This document shows, in pieces, positions 1 to 9,256 of a stretch of DNA of 60,191 nt. A program made the translations under genes and the position numbers. How positions within the stretch are numbered: the stretch's first letter is position 1; every line of letters begins with the position of its first letter. Source of the stretch: an uncultured Erythrobacter sp. (GTDB lineage: Bacteria > Pseudomonadota > Alphaproteobacteria > Sphingomonadales > Sphingomonadaceae); contig CALLQC010000003.1 of the NCBI GenBank assembly GCA_938015255.1, forward strand, positions 1 through 60,191, written 5' to 3'. A model generated the notes under the pieces. That model made no database searches and was not told the DNA's origin. It saw only the letters and a list, made by a program, of their open reading frames with translations.

Positions 1-1310
1 GCGCCGATGACCGCTGCATCCATCACCTTGTCATGCGTCACCAGAAGATTCTCTATCTCTTGCGGGTAAATGTTCACACCGCCCGAGATAATCATGTGGC
101 TCTTGCGATCAGTCAGATAAAGAAAGCCGTCTTCATCGACATGGCCAATATCGCCAAGGGTCATCCAACCCTTTGAATGCATCGCCTCTTTCGTCTTATC
201 GGGATCGTTGTGATAGGTAGGCAGCAGCGCATTCTCGAAATAGATCAAGCCGTCCTGACCGGCCGGCACCTCCTCGCCATCAGGGCCGCAAACATGAAGG
301 GTCCCGTAGATCGCCCTGCCAACCGTTCCGGGATGAGAAAGCCAGTCTTGTGACTTTACCATCGTCATGCCGATACTTTCGCTGCCTGCGTAGTATTCAT
401 TCACAATCGGCCCCCACCATTCGATCATCTCACGCTTGATCGGCACGGGGCAAGGCGCGGCGGCGTGGAGCGCACGCTGGTGACTGGACAGGTCATATCC
501 CGCGCGGGCCTCTTCATCCAGTTTTAGGAAGCGCACAAAATGGGTCGGGACCCACTGGCTATCTGTGACCTTGTAAGTCTCAATCGCCTTGAGCGCTGCT
601 TCGGGCTCGAACTTTTCCATCACCACAACCGTGCCGCCCAAACGGTGCGCGGTGGAGGCCCAGCCGATGGGTGCGGCGTGATAAAGCGGAGCGGGCGAAA
701 GATAGACCATCGATCCGTCTGCGGGCATCCCGGCGCCCATCATCGCCAGCGCCATCAGCGGATTGGGCGCCTGCGGATCGGGATCTTCTGGCGGCGCAGG
801 CTGAATGCCCTTGGGCCGCCCGGTCGTGCCCGAAGAATACAGCATCACCAGCCCGGCGGCCTGATCCCCAATCGGATCCGCCGATTGCGCAGCCAGGGCG
901 GCGGCGAAATCCTCTTCGCCTTCGCCATCCATCACCATTACGCAAAGGTCCGGGCATTCGGCACGGACGCCGTGCATCACATCGTCAAAAGCTCGCGATG
1001 TGATCAGGAACTTCGCTTCGCTGTCACGGATAATATAGGCGATTTCCGGAGCGGTCAGGCGGGTTGAGATCGGCACCAGCATCGTGCCAGCGCGCTGTGA
1101 CCCCCAAATCAGAGTGAAGAATTCAAGCCGGTTTTCAAGCAATACAGCAAAGGCATCGCCGGCACCCAGCCCGCGCGCGCGAAGCAACTGCGCAAAACGG
1201 TTCGATTCTGCATCCATTTCGCCAAAGGTCATCCGCGCCCCGCTTCCGGCCATGATGACAGCGGGGTGATCTGGGCGGTTTGCGGCATGCGCAATCGGGT
1301 GAAGGCTCAT
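1..1310 (-). CDS. AMP-binding acyl-CoA synthetase, partial (C-terminus beyond the window)
   Basis: This is an adenylate-forming enzyme that would activate a carboxylic acid, probably a fatty or aryl acid, to its CoA thioester in the cytoplasm. About 436 residues are visible. They include the P-loop motif YSSGTTGRPKG, the A5 motif YYAGSES, and the A7-A8 region TLGDIGHVDEDGFLYLTDR, followed by GGVNIYPQEIE. The C-terminal subdomain with the catalytic lysine is missing only because the window starts there. I chose the ATG at 1310 because GGAGAG lies just upstream; an in-frame ATG at 1325 would add five residues. The substrate cannot be told from sequence. The family call is firm; the choice between FadD-like, benzoate-like and bile-acid-like ligase is open. 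Confidence 0.9.
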   Translation of the reverse strand, partial: MSLHPIAHAANRPDHPAVIMAGSGARMTFGEMDAESNRFAQLLRARGLGAGDAFAVLLENRLEFFTLIWGSQRAGTMLVPISTRLTAPEIAYIIRDSEAKFLITSRAFDDVMHGVRAECPDLCVMVMDGEGEEDFAAALAAQSADPIGDQAAGLVMLYSSGTTGRPKGIQPAPPEDPDPQAPNPLMALAMMGAGMPADGSMVYLSPAPLYHAAPIGWASTAHRLGGTVVVMEKFEPEAALKAIETYKVTDSQWVPTHFVRFLKLDEEARAGYDLSSHQRALHAAAPCPVPIKREMIEWWGPIVNEYYAGSESIGMTMVKSQDWLSHPGTVGRAIYGTLHVCGPDGEEVPAGQDGLIYFENALLPTYHNDPDKTKEAMHSKGWMTLGDIGHVDEDGFLYLTDRKSHMIISGGVNIYPQEIENLLVTHDKVMDAAVIG

Positions 1311-1426
1311 CTCTTGTCTCTCCATTACGCCCGGCTGGGCGCGTATTTCACTCTCGAAATGAAACCTAACGGGGAGACCGCCGCACTCAAGCGAAATCGG
1401 CGAACACGCCTACGAGTGCTGCACAT

Positions 1427-1454
1427 AAAAAAGGCGGCGGGTAAACCCGCCGCC
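1427..1454 (-). terminator. Rho-independent terminator of the M23 peptidase gene
   Basis: A perfect 10-bp stem, GGCGGCGGGT (1433-1442) pairing with ACCCGCCGCC (1445-1454), is followed on the minus strand by six T. It lies 64 bases past the stop codon of the M23 gene. Two further hairpins, at 1461-1482 (CGGACA/TGTCCG) and 1483-1500 (ACCCGC/GCGGGT), sit between it and the gene. Confidence 0.8.
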
Positions 1455-1517
1455 TATACTCGGACACCCTCTCCAATGTCCGACCCGCTTCCAGGCGGGT
1501 AAACTGTTGCTTGGGGC

Positions 1518-2225
1518 TTACTCGCCGCCAGTGCCGTTCAGATCGCTTCCATCAGAAAGGGCGAGCTGGGCTTGCGTTTCCACCATATAGGGAATCGGAT
1601 CGACTGCAACCCCGTCAACGCGCACCTCGTAATGATGGTGCGGGCCGGTCGAGCGGCCTGTGGAACCGACATAGCCAATGACATCGCCCTTTTTGACGCT
1701 TTCACCGGCTGATACCGCAAGCTTCGACATGTGAGCGTAGCGTGTTTCAAGATCAGCGCCGTGGTCAATGCTGATGTAGAGGCCGTAACTGGAAAACCAG
1801 TCGGCACGCTCAATGATACCGTCAGCCGTTGCATAAATCGGGGTCCCTGTCGGCGCTGCGAGATCAACACCTTTATGGCGCGCACGCTTACGCAGAACAG
1901 GGTGATTGCGCATGCCATAAGAACTGGTGAGGCGCGCGCCGGCAAGCGGCATCAGCGAAGGAACAGAAACAACCGACTTTTCGACCGGAGCGCCTGGTCC
2001 TGATTCATCAAGCGCGGCCCAGCTCGCAAACAGCTGGCGAAAACGCGGATCGCCTGTTGTCAGGCTTTCCTGCTGCGCTTCTTCAACAGGAGCGGTAACA
2101 TCCGCCGCTGTTGTCGCCGTATTTGCCGCAGTGTTCGCCGCGACCGGCGAGGCTGCAATCAAAGAGGTGGCAGCAATCACTGCGCCTGCCGTCTTCGAAA
2201 ATTGACGCTTTACCAGCGTGAACAT
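1518..2225 (-). CDS. M23 family metallopeptidase (LytM-type, exported)
   Basis: This is a predicted periplasmic zinc endopeptidase or amidase-activator protein acting on peptidoglycan cross-bridges, 235 residues long. Residues 1-30 form a signal peptide ending near SPVAA. Residues 35-90 are low-complexity Ala/Thr/Glu-rich sequence, and the LytM/M23 domain fills about 95-212. The zinc ligands are complete: HKGVD (H117 and D121) and the HxH motif in GPHHHYEV (H198), with H165 in RYAHMS. Because all ligands are present it may be an active enzyme rather than a degenerate EnvC/NlpD-type activator. It is monocistronic, with its own terminator at 1427-1454. The ATG at 2225 places the signal peptide correctly. 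Confidence 0.9.
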   Translation of the reverse strand: MFTLVKRQFSKTAGAVIAATSLIAASPVAANTAANTATTAADVTAPVEEAQQESLTTGDPRFRQLFASWAALDESGPGAPVEKSVVSVPSLMPLAGARLTSSYGMRNHPVLRKRARHKGVDLAAPTGTPIYATADGIIERADWFSSYGLYISIDHGADLETRYAHMSKLAVSAGESVKKGDVIGYVGSTGRSTGPHHHYEVRVDGVAVDPIPYMVETQAQLALSDGSDLNGTGGE

Positions 2226-2324
2226 AACTGACCCGTCCTTTGTGCGGTTTTTTCCCGCTTTAAGAGGCGGTTGACCCGAAAAAATTTTCGAAACTCCGGG
2301 AACATCCCTATTCCCCGATCATTC

Positions 2325-2368
2325 AACCTGTATGCCGGAAAACAATTGTCATCCGGCGTGCACAGGTT
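2325..2368 (-). terminator. Nested stem-loop downstream of the DUF455 gene
   Basis: An outer inverted repeat AACCTG (2325-2330)/CAGGTT (2363-2368) encloses an inner one, GCCGGA (2334-2339)/TCCGGC (2352-2357). It lies just beyond the stop of the minus-strand DUF455 gene at 2386. No long T-run follows, so it may be a terminator, an mRNA 3'-end stabiliser, or part of the M23 gene's upstream region. Confidence 0.4.
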
Positions 2369-2385
2369 GTTATCTAACGTAAATC

Positions 2386-3177
2386 TTAAAGAGCAACTTC
2401 CGCGTAGAATTCCCGCGATAAACCGGCTGCAAGACGCGCTGAGTCGTTAAATGGCGGCTTTATGACGCCTCTGAAGTGGGTTTTGACGAGTGCTTGCCAC
2501 AGCGATTCTGGCCGATTTCCGCGCTTTTCTGCACAAATCTTAAAGTACTTGGCACCGAATCCGACATGCCGGATTTCGTCGTCAAGAATGCGCGATAGAA
2601 TTTTGCCGCCATTTTCGTCTCCCGCCGATCTGACCCGCTCAAGGGTAGCGGGGGTGACGTCAAGACCCCGCGCCTCGAGCACCATCGGAACAATCGCCAG
2701 GCGCGCGGCCACATCGTGCCGCGTCGAATGCGCCGCCTCCCACAGACCGGCATGGGCTGGCAGCGCCCCATAATGGCTACCCAGCGATTCGAGCTTTCGC
2801 GCAAGCAATGCAAAATGCATTGCTTCATCCGCAGCCACGTACAGAAAGTCGGAGACAAACTGCTCGCCCATCTGCTCGCCAAAACGGCCTGCCATGTCGA
2901 GCGCCAGATCGATCGCGACAAACTCTATATGCGCCAGCGAATGCCACAGCGCGATGCGCGCGCGCTGTGAACCGAACTTGCCACGCTTTGGCATCTTGTT
3001 GGGGGGTAACAGCTCCGGTTTGTGAGGCCAGGCGGGCTGATCGGGCATTGTGACGTCAAAGCGCCAGTCCAGATCACCCCGCTTCCATCGCCGCGCGACA
3101 TCGCGGGTGGCAAAGCATTTCGCACGCGGCTCTGCGGTCATTAGAGCTGCGTGTATAGCGGCGGCGACAGACGACAT
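2386..3177 (-). CDS. DUF455 family ferritin-like protein
   Basis: The 263-residue protein matches the DUF455 family, which has a ferritin-like helical bundle related to MiaE-type di-iron proteins. Candidate metal ligands are visible: E85 in AHIEF, the pair E118/H121 in ADEAMHF, and the pair E201/H204 in DDEIRHVGF. These ExxH motifs are typical of carboxylate-bridged di-iron sites. The biochemical role of the family is not established; tRNA hydroxylation or oxidative-stress functions are possible. The stop of the upstream bcp gene lies four bases before this start, so the two are likely co-transcribed, which fits a redox setting. No signal peptide is seen. Confidence 0.85.
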   Translation of the reverse strand: MSSVAAAIHAALMTAEPRAKCFATRDVARRWKRGDLDWRFDVTMPDQPAWPHKPELLPPNKMPKRGKFGSQRARIALWHSLAHIEFVAIDLALDMAGRFGEQMGEQFVSDFLYVAADEAMHFALLARKLESLGSHYGALPAHAGLWEAAHSTRHDVAARLAIVPMVLEARGLDVTPATLERVRSAGDENGGKILSRILDDEIRHVGFGAKYFKICAEKRGNRPESLWQALVKTHFRGVIKPPFNDSARLAAGLSREFYAEVAL

Positions 3178-3181
3178 TTGG

Positions 3182-3655
3182 CTATAGTCCTTTGGCTGCG
3201 GCCAGCACGTCTTCCGCGTGGCCTTTGACCTTCACCTTGTTCCAGACCTGCGCAATCACTCCAGCGTCATCGACGAGATATGTTGTGCGAACCATGCCCA
3301 TATAGGTCTTCCCGTACATCTGCTTCTGGGTCCAGATACCCAGAGCGTCAGACAATCCGTCTTCTTCCGCATCGGTCGCGAGCGGGGTTGTGAGTTCGTG
3401 TTTGGCGATGAAGTTTTGATGTTTCTTCGCGCTGTCCTTTGACACGCCGAGGAGTTCAACACCGGCCTTTTCGAATTCGCCCTTGAGCGCGGAAAAATCC
3501 TTTGCCTCTGTGGTGCACCCAGGTGTGTTGTCCTTGGGGTAAAAGAAGATCACCAGCTTCTTGCCCTTGAAGTCAGAAGGCTTGACCGTGCCGCCTTCGG
3601 GCGTGTCCATTTCGATGTCGGGCATAGCATCGCCCACTTCAGGAAAATCGCTCAT
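3182..3655 (-). CDS. bcp: Thioredoxin-dependent peroxiredoxin, BCP type
   Basis: This cytoplasmic peroxidase reduces hydrogen and organic peroxides at the expense of thioredoxin. It has 157 residues, the usual length. The peroxidatic cysteine is C47 in NTPGCTTEAKDF. The resolving cysteine found five residues later in E. coli BCP is absent, and there is no other Cys in the protein, so it would have to work as a 1-Cys enzyme. The gene sits between glnE and the DUF455 gene, all on the minus strand and closely spaced. Start at the ATG 3655. Confidence 0.93.
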   Translation of the reverse strand: MSDFPEVGDAMPDIEMDTPEGGTVKPSDFKGKKLVIFFYPKDNTPGCTTEAKDFSALKGEFEKAGVELLGVSKDSAKKHQNFIAKHELTTPLATDAEEDGLSDALGIWTQKQMYGKTYMGMVRTTYLVDDAGVIAQVWNKVKVKGHAEDVLAAAKGL

Positions 3656-3670
3656 AGTCGTACTCCATTT

Positions 3671-6400
3671 CTAGTCTGTTGCGCCATTTCTCGGGCCTAG
3701 GATTGAATTCCAGATGATCCGAACGCCCTGCCGCGCATTGGCAAACTGGTGCAAGAGGTCTTCGTAATTTTCGGCTCCGCACGCCTTGGCCAGAGCCTTT
3801 GCAGCTGATGCAGGCGGCTCTGCCCCGCCCGGCGCCAACAGCCGTCCTGCAACAAGCATCCGCGTCATCAGATTATGCGCCTCGGCAATTGCACCGGGCA
3901 TCAATCCGGCTTCCGCCAGTCCCGCAAGAGCATGGGCAAGGTCGGGATGAAGCGCTTGAGGGTGCGCGGAGGCGAGTTTTGCGCCTCCGCGCAATTGCAG
4001 AAAGTGAATGACGAATTCGAGATCGACCAGTCCGCCCGGCAACAGTTTGACATCAAGCGGCCCGCCAGGATGCTTATGCTTTTCCATTTCCGCACGCATC
4101 GTTGTGACCGCTTTGCGCAGCTCGTCTTCATCGCGGTTCTCTGCCACGACATCTCGGACAATCCGCGAGAGCGTTTCGCGAGCCGATGGCGAACCTGCAA
4201 GCACGCGCGAGCGGGCGAGGGCCATATGCTCCCATGTCCAGGCCGCTTCGCGCTGATATTTTTCGAATGCCTCGCAGCTTACCGCGAGCGGCCCCTGCGC
4301 GCCCTGCGGCCTCAGCCGCGTATCAACTTCGTAAAGCGCACCTTGCGCCGTCGGTACGGACAAGGCTGCACTCACACGGCTTGCCAAACGGTTGAAGTAA
4401 TGTGTTGCTCCGAGCGGCCGCGTCCCATCCGATTGCGCGGCAAAGTCGCCGGTAAACAGATAGACGATATCGAGATCTGAGGCATGGGTCAGCGTGCCGC
4501 CGCCGAGCCTGCCCAAACCCAGCACCAGCAATTCGCCTCCTTCGATGCGGCCATGCACCCGCGCAAATTCGGCTTCAGTCTCCCGCACGGCAATCTGCAG
4601 TGCGGCTTCTGCGGTGCGCGATAAAGCGGCGCCGATGTCGAGAGGGTCAGACATTCCCTCGATCAGTTGGACGCCAAGTACGAAGCGAATTTCTCCGGTC
4701 ACAACCCGAATTGAATCCAGCATCGCTTCGTAATCGGGGCGGGCTGCCGCTGTCTCGATCCGGTCGATAATCTGGTCCACGCTGCCGGGCAGCTCGAGCG
4801 CTTGCCGGTCTAACAGCGTATCGAGCAGGTCGGGGCGCCGTCCGATTTCATCAGACAATCGCGGCGTAAGCGTGAGGGCAGCCACAAGCCGATCGAGAAG
4901 GTTTGGCCGCGCGTCGAGCAGTCGAAACAGGGTGATGGCCGAGGGCGCTTGCTCAAGAATGCCTTCCCACCGCGTCAGCGCCTTCTCCGGATCATCACTA
5001 GCCGCAAATGCAGATAGAAGCGCGGGCAACAGCCTGTTGAAAGCAGTTATCGCCTGTTCGGACCGCAGCGATTGAAACCGGCCATCGCGCCAGCCGTCTA
5101 TGCGTGCGGCAAGTTTTTCGGGTTCGGCAAACCCCTTTACCGTCAGATCACGCGCAAGCTCGCTGGGCTCGGACAGCGCAACGGGGGCGGGTTTCGCCTG
5201 GCCGACCAGTGTTTCGTAAATCGCCCCCACAGCTTCCGTAACCTCGGCCAGATCTGCTAGCAGCGCTGCGCCATCAGCCAGTCCATCAAGCTGCGCAACA
5301 GCATCCAGCGCGGCCCCATCGGGGAGGGTATGGGTCTGGCGGTCATTTACCATCTGCAGACGGTGCTCGACGGTTCGCAAACGTTCATAGGATTCACAAA
5401 GCACGCTCGCATTCTCAGGCTCGATCCGCCCGGCCTGGGCAAGCGCGTTCAGAGCTGCGCGTGTGTCCCTCACTCGCAAAGACGGGTCACGTCCGCCGTG
5501 GATCAACTGGTGTGTCTGGGCGTAGAATTCGACTTCACGAATGCCTCCCCGCCCTCGCTTGACGTCAAAGCCAGGTCCGGGCGCAACTGGCCCCTGATAG
5601 GTCTCGCGTATGCGGCGCGTTAGATCGCGAATTTCCTCAATCGCCCCAAAATCGAGCGCGCTGCGCCAGATGAACGGGCGGATAGCGGACAGAAACCGTT
5701 CACCCGCCGCGACATCTCCCGCCGCGCTGCGGGCCCGCGTAAACGCCGCGCGTTCCCATGCCAGCGCTTCGCCCTGATAATGCGCGATGGCCGTGGCGTA
5801 GAGGACCGCCATCGGGCTGATCTCGCTGGCAGGGCGCAGGCGCAGATCGACGCGCAAAACATAGCCCTCAGCCGTCGTCTCGCTCAGCAACTTTACGATG
5901 CGGCGTGCGTAGCGCTGTGCAACCTCGCCCGGATCATCGCCGTCCCGTCTGCGCAACGATTCAGGATCATAAAGCAGAATGGGGTCGATATCGGACGAGT
6001 AGTTAAGCTCGCCTGCGCCTTGTTTGCCCAGCGCCAGCGCAATCAGGCCATCAGGCGTGCCCGGCCCGGCCCGCTCATCGATTGCAGCCACAATTGCACG
6101 GTGCAGCGCACGATCGGCAAAATCGCTAAGCGCGTCTGTGACATCGGCGAGTGAATAAGATCCAGAAAGGTCGGCAATCGCAACGCTTGTTGCCAGCGCC
6201 AAACGTTCGCGCCTCAGACCGACGCCCGTGTCGTCATCCTGGCCACGGTCGCGCGACCATTCGAGCGCACTCTCAATGTCGCCGGCCAGCAGAATCTCGC
6301 GCAGTTCTCTTTGCTTGCGCAGCGCGCGGGCAAGGAACGGCGCATGGGCTTCGGCACGCTCAATCGCGCCACTCCAATCGCCATTTGTCCTGCTCTCCAT
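3671..6400 (-). CDS. glnE: Bifunctional glutamine synthetase adenylyltransferase/deadenylase
   Basis: GlnE adenylylates and deadenylylates glutamine synthetase in response to PII signalling, tuning ammonia assimilation. Two nucleotidyltransferase modules are visible: an N-terminal one with GELNYSSDIDPILLYD and GRGGIREVEFYAQ, and a C-terminal one with THASDLDIVYLF and LLPGGLVDLEFVIHF. Both Asp-x-Asp pairs are intact. The open frame extends to an ATG at 6472, but that would leave only five bases to the divergent M28 gene. The ATG at 6400 is preceded by GAGAGG at good spacing and begins MESRTNGDW, giving 909 residues, so I prefer it. Length fits the family, which is usually 900-1000 residues. 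Confidence 0.93.
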   Translation of the reverse strand: MESRTNGDWSGAIERAEAHAPFLARALRKQRELREILLAGDIESALEWSRDRGQDDDTGVGLRRERLALATSVAIADLSGSYSLADVTDALSDFADRALHRAIVAAIDERAGPGTPDGLIALALGKQGAGELNYSSDIDPILLYDPESLRRRDGDDPGEVAQRYARRIVKLLSETTAEGYVLRVDLRLRPASEISPMAVLYATAIAHYQGEALAWERAAFTRARSAAGDVAAGERFLSAIRPFIWRSALDFGAIEEIRDLTRRIRETYQGPVAPGPGFDVKRGRGGIREVEFYAQTHQLIHGGRDPSLRVRDTRAALNALAQAGRIEPENASVLCESYERLRTVEHRLQMVNDRQTHTLPDGAALDAVAQLDGLADGAALLADLAEVTEAVGAIYETLVGQAKPAPVALSEPSELARDLTVKGFAEPEKLAARIDGWRDGRFQSLRSEQAITAFNRLLPALLSAFAASDDPEKALTRWEGILEQAPSAITLFRLLDARPNLLDRLVAALTLTPRLSDEIGRRPDLLDTLLDRQALELPGSVDQIIDRIETAAARPDYEAMLDSIRVVTGEIRFVLGVQLIEGMSDPLDIGAALSRTAEAALQIAVRETEAEFARVHGRIEGGELLVLGLGRLGGGTLTHASDLDIVYLFTGDFAAQSDGTRPLGATHYFNRLASRVSAALSVPTAQGALYEVDTRLRPQGAQGPLAVSCEAFEKYQREAAWTWEHMALARSRVLAGSPSARETLSRIVRDVVAENRDEDELRKAVTTMRAEMEKHKHPGGPLDVKLLPGGLVDLEFVIHFLQLRGGAKLASAHPQALHPDLAHALAGLAEAGLMPGAIAEAHNLMTRMLVAGRLLAPGGAEPPASAAKALAKACGAENYEDLLHQFANARQGVRIIWNSILGPRNGATD

Positions 6401-6477
6401 CCCAGCCTCTCTTGCAGCGCCCTCCCCGCTCTGCAAGAGAGATGCAAATCGAATTCTTGGATGAGAGGACACTTCCG

Positions 6478-8181
6478 ATGATTAAACGCGCACTGGCCTT
6501 TGGCGGCCTCGTCGCAGGAGCGCTCGCGCTCACTGCATGCGATGGCATGATGCCGGGCGGGGAAATGGAGCCTTCGCTCGATATACCCGAGGTCGAAGCA
6601 GGCGAACTTTCAGAAGCGACCATGATTGACATCACGCGTGAGCTTTCCAGCGACGAATTTGAAGGTCGTATGCCGGGTACGAAAGGCGAGGAGCTGACCG
6701 TCGCTCTGCTCACCGAGCGTTTCGAAGCCGCCGGCCTGCAGCCGGGCAATGGCGATAGCTGGGTTCAGGAAGTTCCGTTGGTCGAGATTACCGGCAAGAA
6801 TTTCGCTCCTCTGACAATCACCAATGGCGAGACAGATCTTGTCTACGATTTCGGCAGCGAATGGGTTGGCGTGACCTATAAGGAAGAGGAGCGTGTTCAG
6901 CTTGCCAATAGCGATATGGTTTTCGTCGGCTACGGGATCAATGCCCCTGAGCGCGGCTGGAACGATTACGAAGGGGTCGATGTAACGGGCAAAACGGTTG
7001 TTATCCTCGTGAACGATCCCGATTACGAGACCGAAGGCCTTGACGGCACCTTCAACGGCAAGGCGATGACGTTTTACGGTCGCTGGACCTACAAGTACGA
7101 AGAAGCCGCCCGGCAAGGTGCAGCAGCAGCAATCATCGTTCACGACACAGCGCCGGCAAGTTATGGCTGGAATGTCGTTGAAAGCTCGTGGTCGGGACCA
7201 CAAGCCTATGCTGCGCGCGGAGACAATCCACCGCCGCTGACCACTATGAATGGTTGGGTCCAGAAAGAGGTCGCCCGCGAAATTCTGGCTGCAGCCGGAC
7301 AGGATCTGGACACGCTGACAGCTGCGGCAAAGCAAGAAGGTTTTCAAGCGGTTGAGCTGGGCATGACCGCATCGACCAGCTTCGAAAACGATATGCGCAC
7401 ATTCGCCTCCCAGAATGTGATCGGTATTCTTCCGGGCAGCGAGGCACCCGACGAATACATTCTCCACACCGCGCACTGGGATCATCTGGGGCGCTGCAAG
7501 GCGGCGGATGATGGCGACGATATCTGCAACGGTGCAGTCGACAACGCCACCGGCACAGCCGCGCTTGTCGCACTTGCCGAGGCGCATGCTAAAGCGGGCG
7601 CGCCGCGTCGCAGCCTGGTATTCCTTGCGGTGACGGCCGAAGAATCGGGGCTTCTCGGCGCGTATTATTACGCCTCCAACCCGATCTTCCCGTTGGATCA
7701 GACCGTGGGCGGCATCAATATGGACGCATTCCAGGTCGCTGGACCGGCGAAGGACGTGACCGTCGTTGGTCCGGGTAAATCGCAGCTCGATATGTTCATG
7801 AACGCAGCGTTGGAAGCCGACGGCCGCGTGGCGACGCCGAACCCGAAACCTGAGGCCGGCTATTACTACCGGTCAGACCACTTTGCCTTTGCAAAGCAGG
7901 GCGTACCGATGCTCTATATCGATGGCGGTGAAGACCTGGTCGATGGCGGTACCGAAGCCGGCGCAGCCGTGGCAGCGGACTACACCGAAAACCGCTATCA
8001 CGGGCCGAAGGATGAGTTCAACGAAGAGTGGGACTGGTCCGGCGTGATGGGCGATCTTCAGTTGTTTTACCGCATCGGCCGGATGATGGCGATGAGCACG
8101 AGCTGGCCGAACTGGAATGAGGGCGACGAATTCCGCGCCACTCGTGACGAAAGCTGCGCCAGCTCGGAGGCCGGTTGCTAA
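6478..8181 (+). CDS. M28 family zinc metallopeptidase, lipoprotein
   Basis: This exported aminopeptidase-type enzyme is predicted to be anchored by lipid at C21: signal peptide MIKRALAFGGL, lipobox LTAC. It has 567 residues. A PA (protease-associated) insert probably occupies about 140-300. The M28 co-catalytic zinc site is complete: H333 in HTAHWDH, D355 in GAVDNATG, the catalytic pair E388-E389 in TAEESG, D416 in GINMDAF and H468 in YRSDHFAF. The ATG at 6478 has GAGAGGAC upstream and starts exactly at the signal peptide; the same frame is open for more than 300 bases further upstream, through glnE antisense, and that part is not coding. The role is likely peptide scavenging in the periplasm or outer membrane. 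Confidence 0.93.
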   Translation: MIKRALAFGGLVAGALALTACDGMMPGGEMEPSLDIPEVEAGELSEATMIDITRELSSDEFEGRMPGTKGEELTVALLTERFEAAGLQPGNGDSWVQEVPLVEITGKNFAPLTITNGETDLVYDFGSEWVGVTYKEEERVQLANSDMVFVGYGINAPERGWNDYEGVDVTGKTVVILVNDPDYETEGLDGTFNGKAMTFYGRWTYKYEEAARQGAAAAIIVHDTAPASYGWNVVESSWSGPQAYAARGDNPPPLTTMNGWVQKEVAREILAAAGQDLDTLTAAAKQEGFQAVELGMTASTSFENDMRTFASQNVIGILPGSEAPDEYILHTAHWDHLGRCKAADDGDDICNGAVDNATGTAALVALAEAHAKAGAPRRSLVFLAVTAEESGLLGAYYYASNPIFPLDQTVGGINMDAFQVAGPAKDVTVVGPGKSQLDMFMNAALEADGRVATPNPKPEAGYYYRSDHFAFAKQGVPMLYIDGGEDLVDGGTEAGAAVAADYTENRYHGPKDEFNEEWDWSGVMGDLQLFYRIGRMMAMSTSWPNWNEGDEFRATRDESCASSEAGC

Positions 8182-8231
8182 GCTGCATTGAAGGCAGCCT
8201 AAAAGCAGCTAAGAGCGACACAGACCGATCC

Positions 8232-9221
8232 ATGCCAGTCCTGATGCCACCAGAATGGGCGCCGCAAGACTGGCTGTGGATCGGCTTCCCCCATCTGGCC
8301 GAGGAATGGCCCGGTTTCCTTGAACCAGCCCAGAAACAGATCGCCGATTTCGCCAGCGCTGTTGCGGAGAGTGGTCAGCAGGTTCGACTGCTGGTCCGCG
8401 ATGAGTCCAATGAAGCGCGCGCCCGCTCGCTTGTCAGTGACAAGGTCGTGTTGGAACGGCGGGCTTACGGCGATATCTGGTTGCGAGACACTGGGCCGCT
8501 TATTGTCTCCGGCACTTCGGGCCGCGAAGCGCGGCGTTTCGCCTTCAACGGGTGGGGCGGCAAATACGAAATGCCAGGCGATGAAACCATCGGCGCCGCG
8601 CTGGCGCGGGATGCCGGTTTGCCACTCGAGACATCGCCAATGACACTCGAGGGCGGGGCGATTGACGGAGACGGAACCGGTCTTGTCGCCACCACCGAAC
8701 AATGCCTGCTCAATCCCAACCGCAACCCGGATATGGATCGCGACCGGATCGAAGCAGACCTTCATGCGCAGCTCGGCTTTGACAGGTTCCTGTGGCTTGG
8801 TGACGGATTGATAAACGATCACACAGATGGCCATGTCGATAATCTGGCCCGGTTTGCGGCGCCAAACCGATTGGTCCTGCCCGAGGCGACGGGTCGTGAT
8901 GATCCCAACGCCGCGATTTACGCCGATGCCGCCGCGCGCGCGCATTCATTTGGTGTTGACGTGGTCCGCATTCCGTCCCCCGGACGGATAGAGCGCGGCG
9001 GAAGCATAGAGCCGGCAAGCTACGTCAATTTTGCGATTACGACGCATCTTGTCGTGGTGCCGACCTTTGCTTCGCCCCATGACGCTGCCGGAGTGGCCGC
9101 AATTGCCGCCCTGTTTCCCGATCGCGAAACCATCGGCCTGCCCGCAAATGCCGTGCTTGCAGGCGGCGGCGGGTTTCACTGCGCGAGCCAGCAAATGCCC
9201 GCCGCCCCTGACAAGCCTTAA
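8232..9221 (+). CDS. Agmatine deiminase family protein (PAD_porph)
   Basis: This guanidine-modifying enzyme of the agmatine deiminase/Porphyromonas-type peptidylarginine deiminase family probably converts agmatine to N-carbamoylputrescine and ammonia in the cytoplasm. With the start at 8232 it has 329 residues. Family motifs are present: DIWLRDTGP, LEGGAIDGDG, HTDGHVDN and the C-terminal GGGGFHCASQQ with the nucleophile at C317. The second motif has Ala where many homologues have Ser. The open frame begins at 8175, overlapping the M28 stop, but residues before MPVLMPPEW look unlike the family; an ATG at 8244 is also possible. Co-transcription with the M28 gene is likely. Confidence 0.88.
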   Translation: MPVLMPPEWAPQDWLWIGFPHLAEEWPGFLEPAQKQIADFASAVAESGQQVRLLVRDESNEARARSLVSDKVVLERRAYGDIWLRDTGPLIVSGTSGREARRFAFNGWGGKYEMPGDETIGAALARDAGLPLETSPMTLEGGAIDGDGTGLVATTEQCLLNPNRNPDMDRDRIEADLHAQLGFDRFLWLGDGLINDHTDGHVDNLARFAAPNRLVLPEATGRDDPNAAIYADAAARAHSFGVDVVRIPSPGRIERGGSIEPASYVNFAITTHLVVVPTFASPHDAAGVAAIAALFPDRETIGLPANAVLAGGGGFHCASQQMPAAPDKP

Positions 9222-9256
9222 CGCCTCGTTAGCATTTTGCCGCGAGAATAGCGGGT

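Noticed and set aside
1-1310. Truncated acyl-CoA synthetase as a broken gene
   Set aside because: It is cut only by the window edge; no frameshift or stop is seen in the visible part.
6610-7587. 325-codon minus-strand frame across the M28 gene
   Set aside because: Opposite a peptidase with all metal ligands; no coding features of its own.
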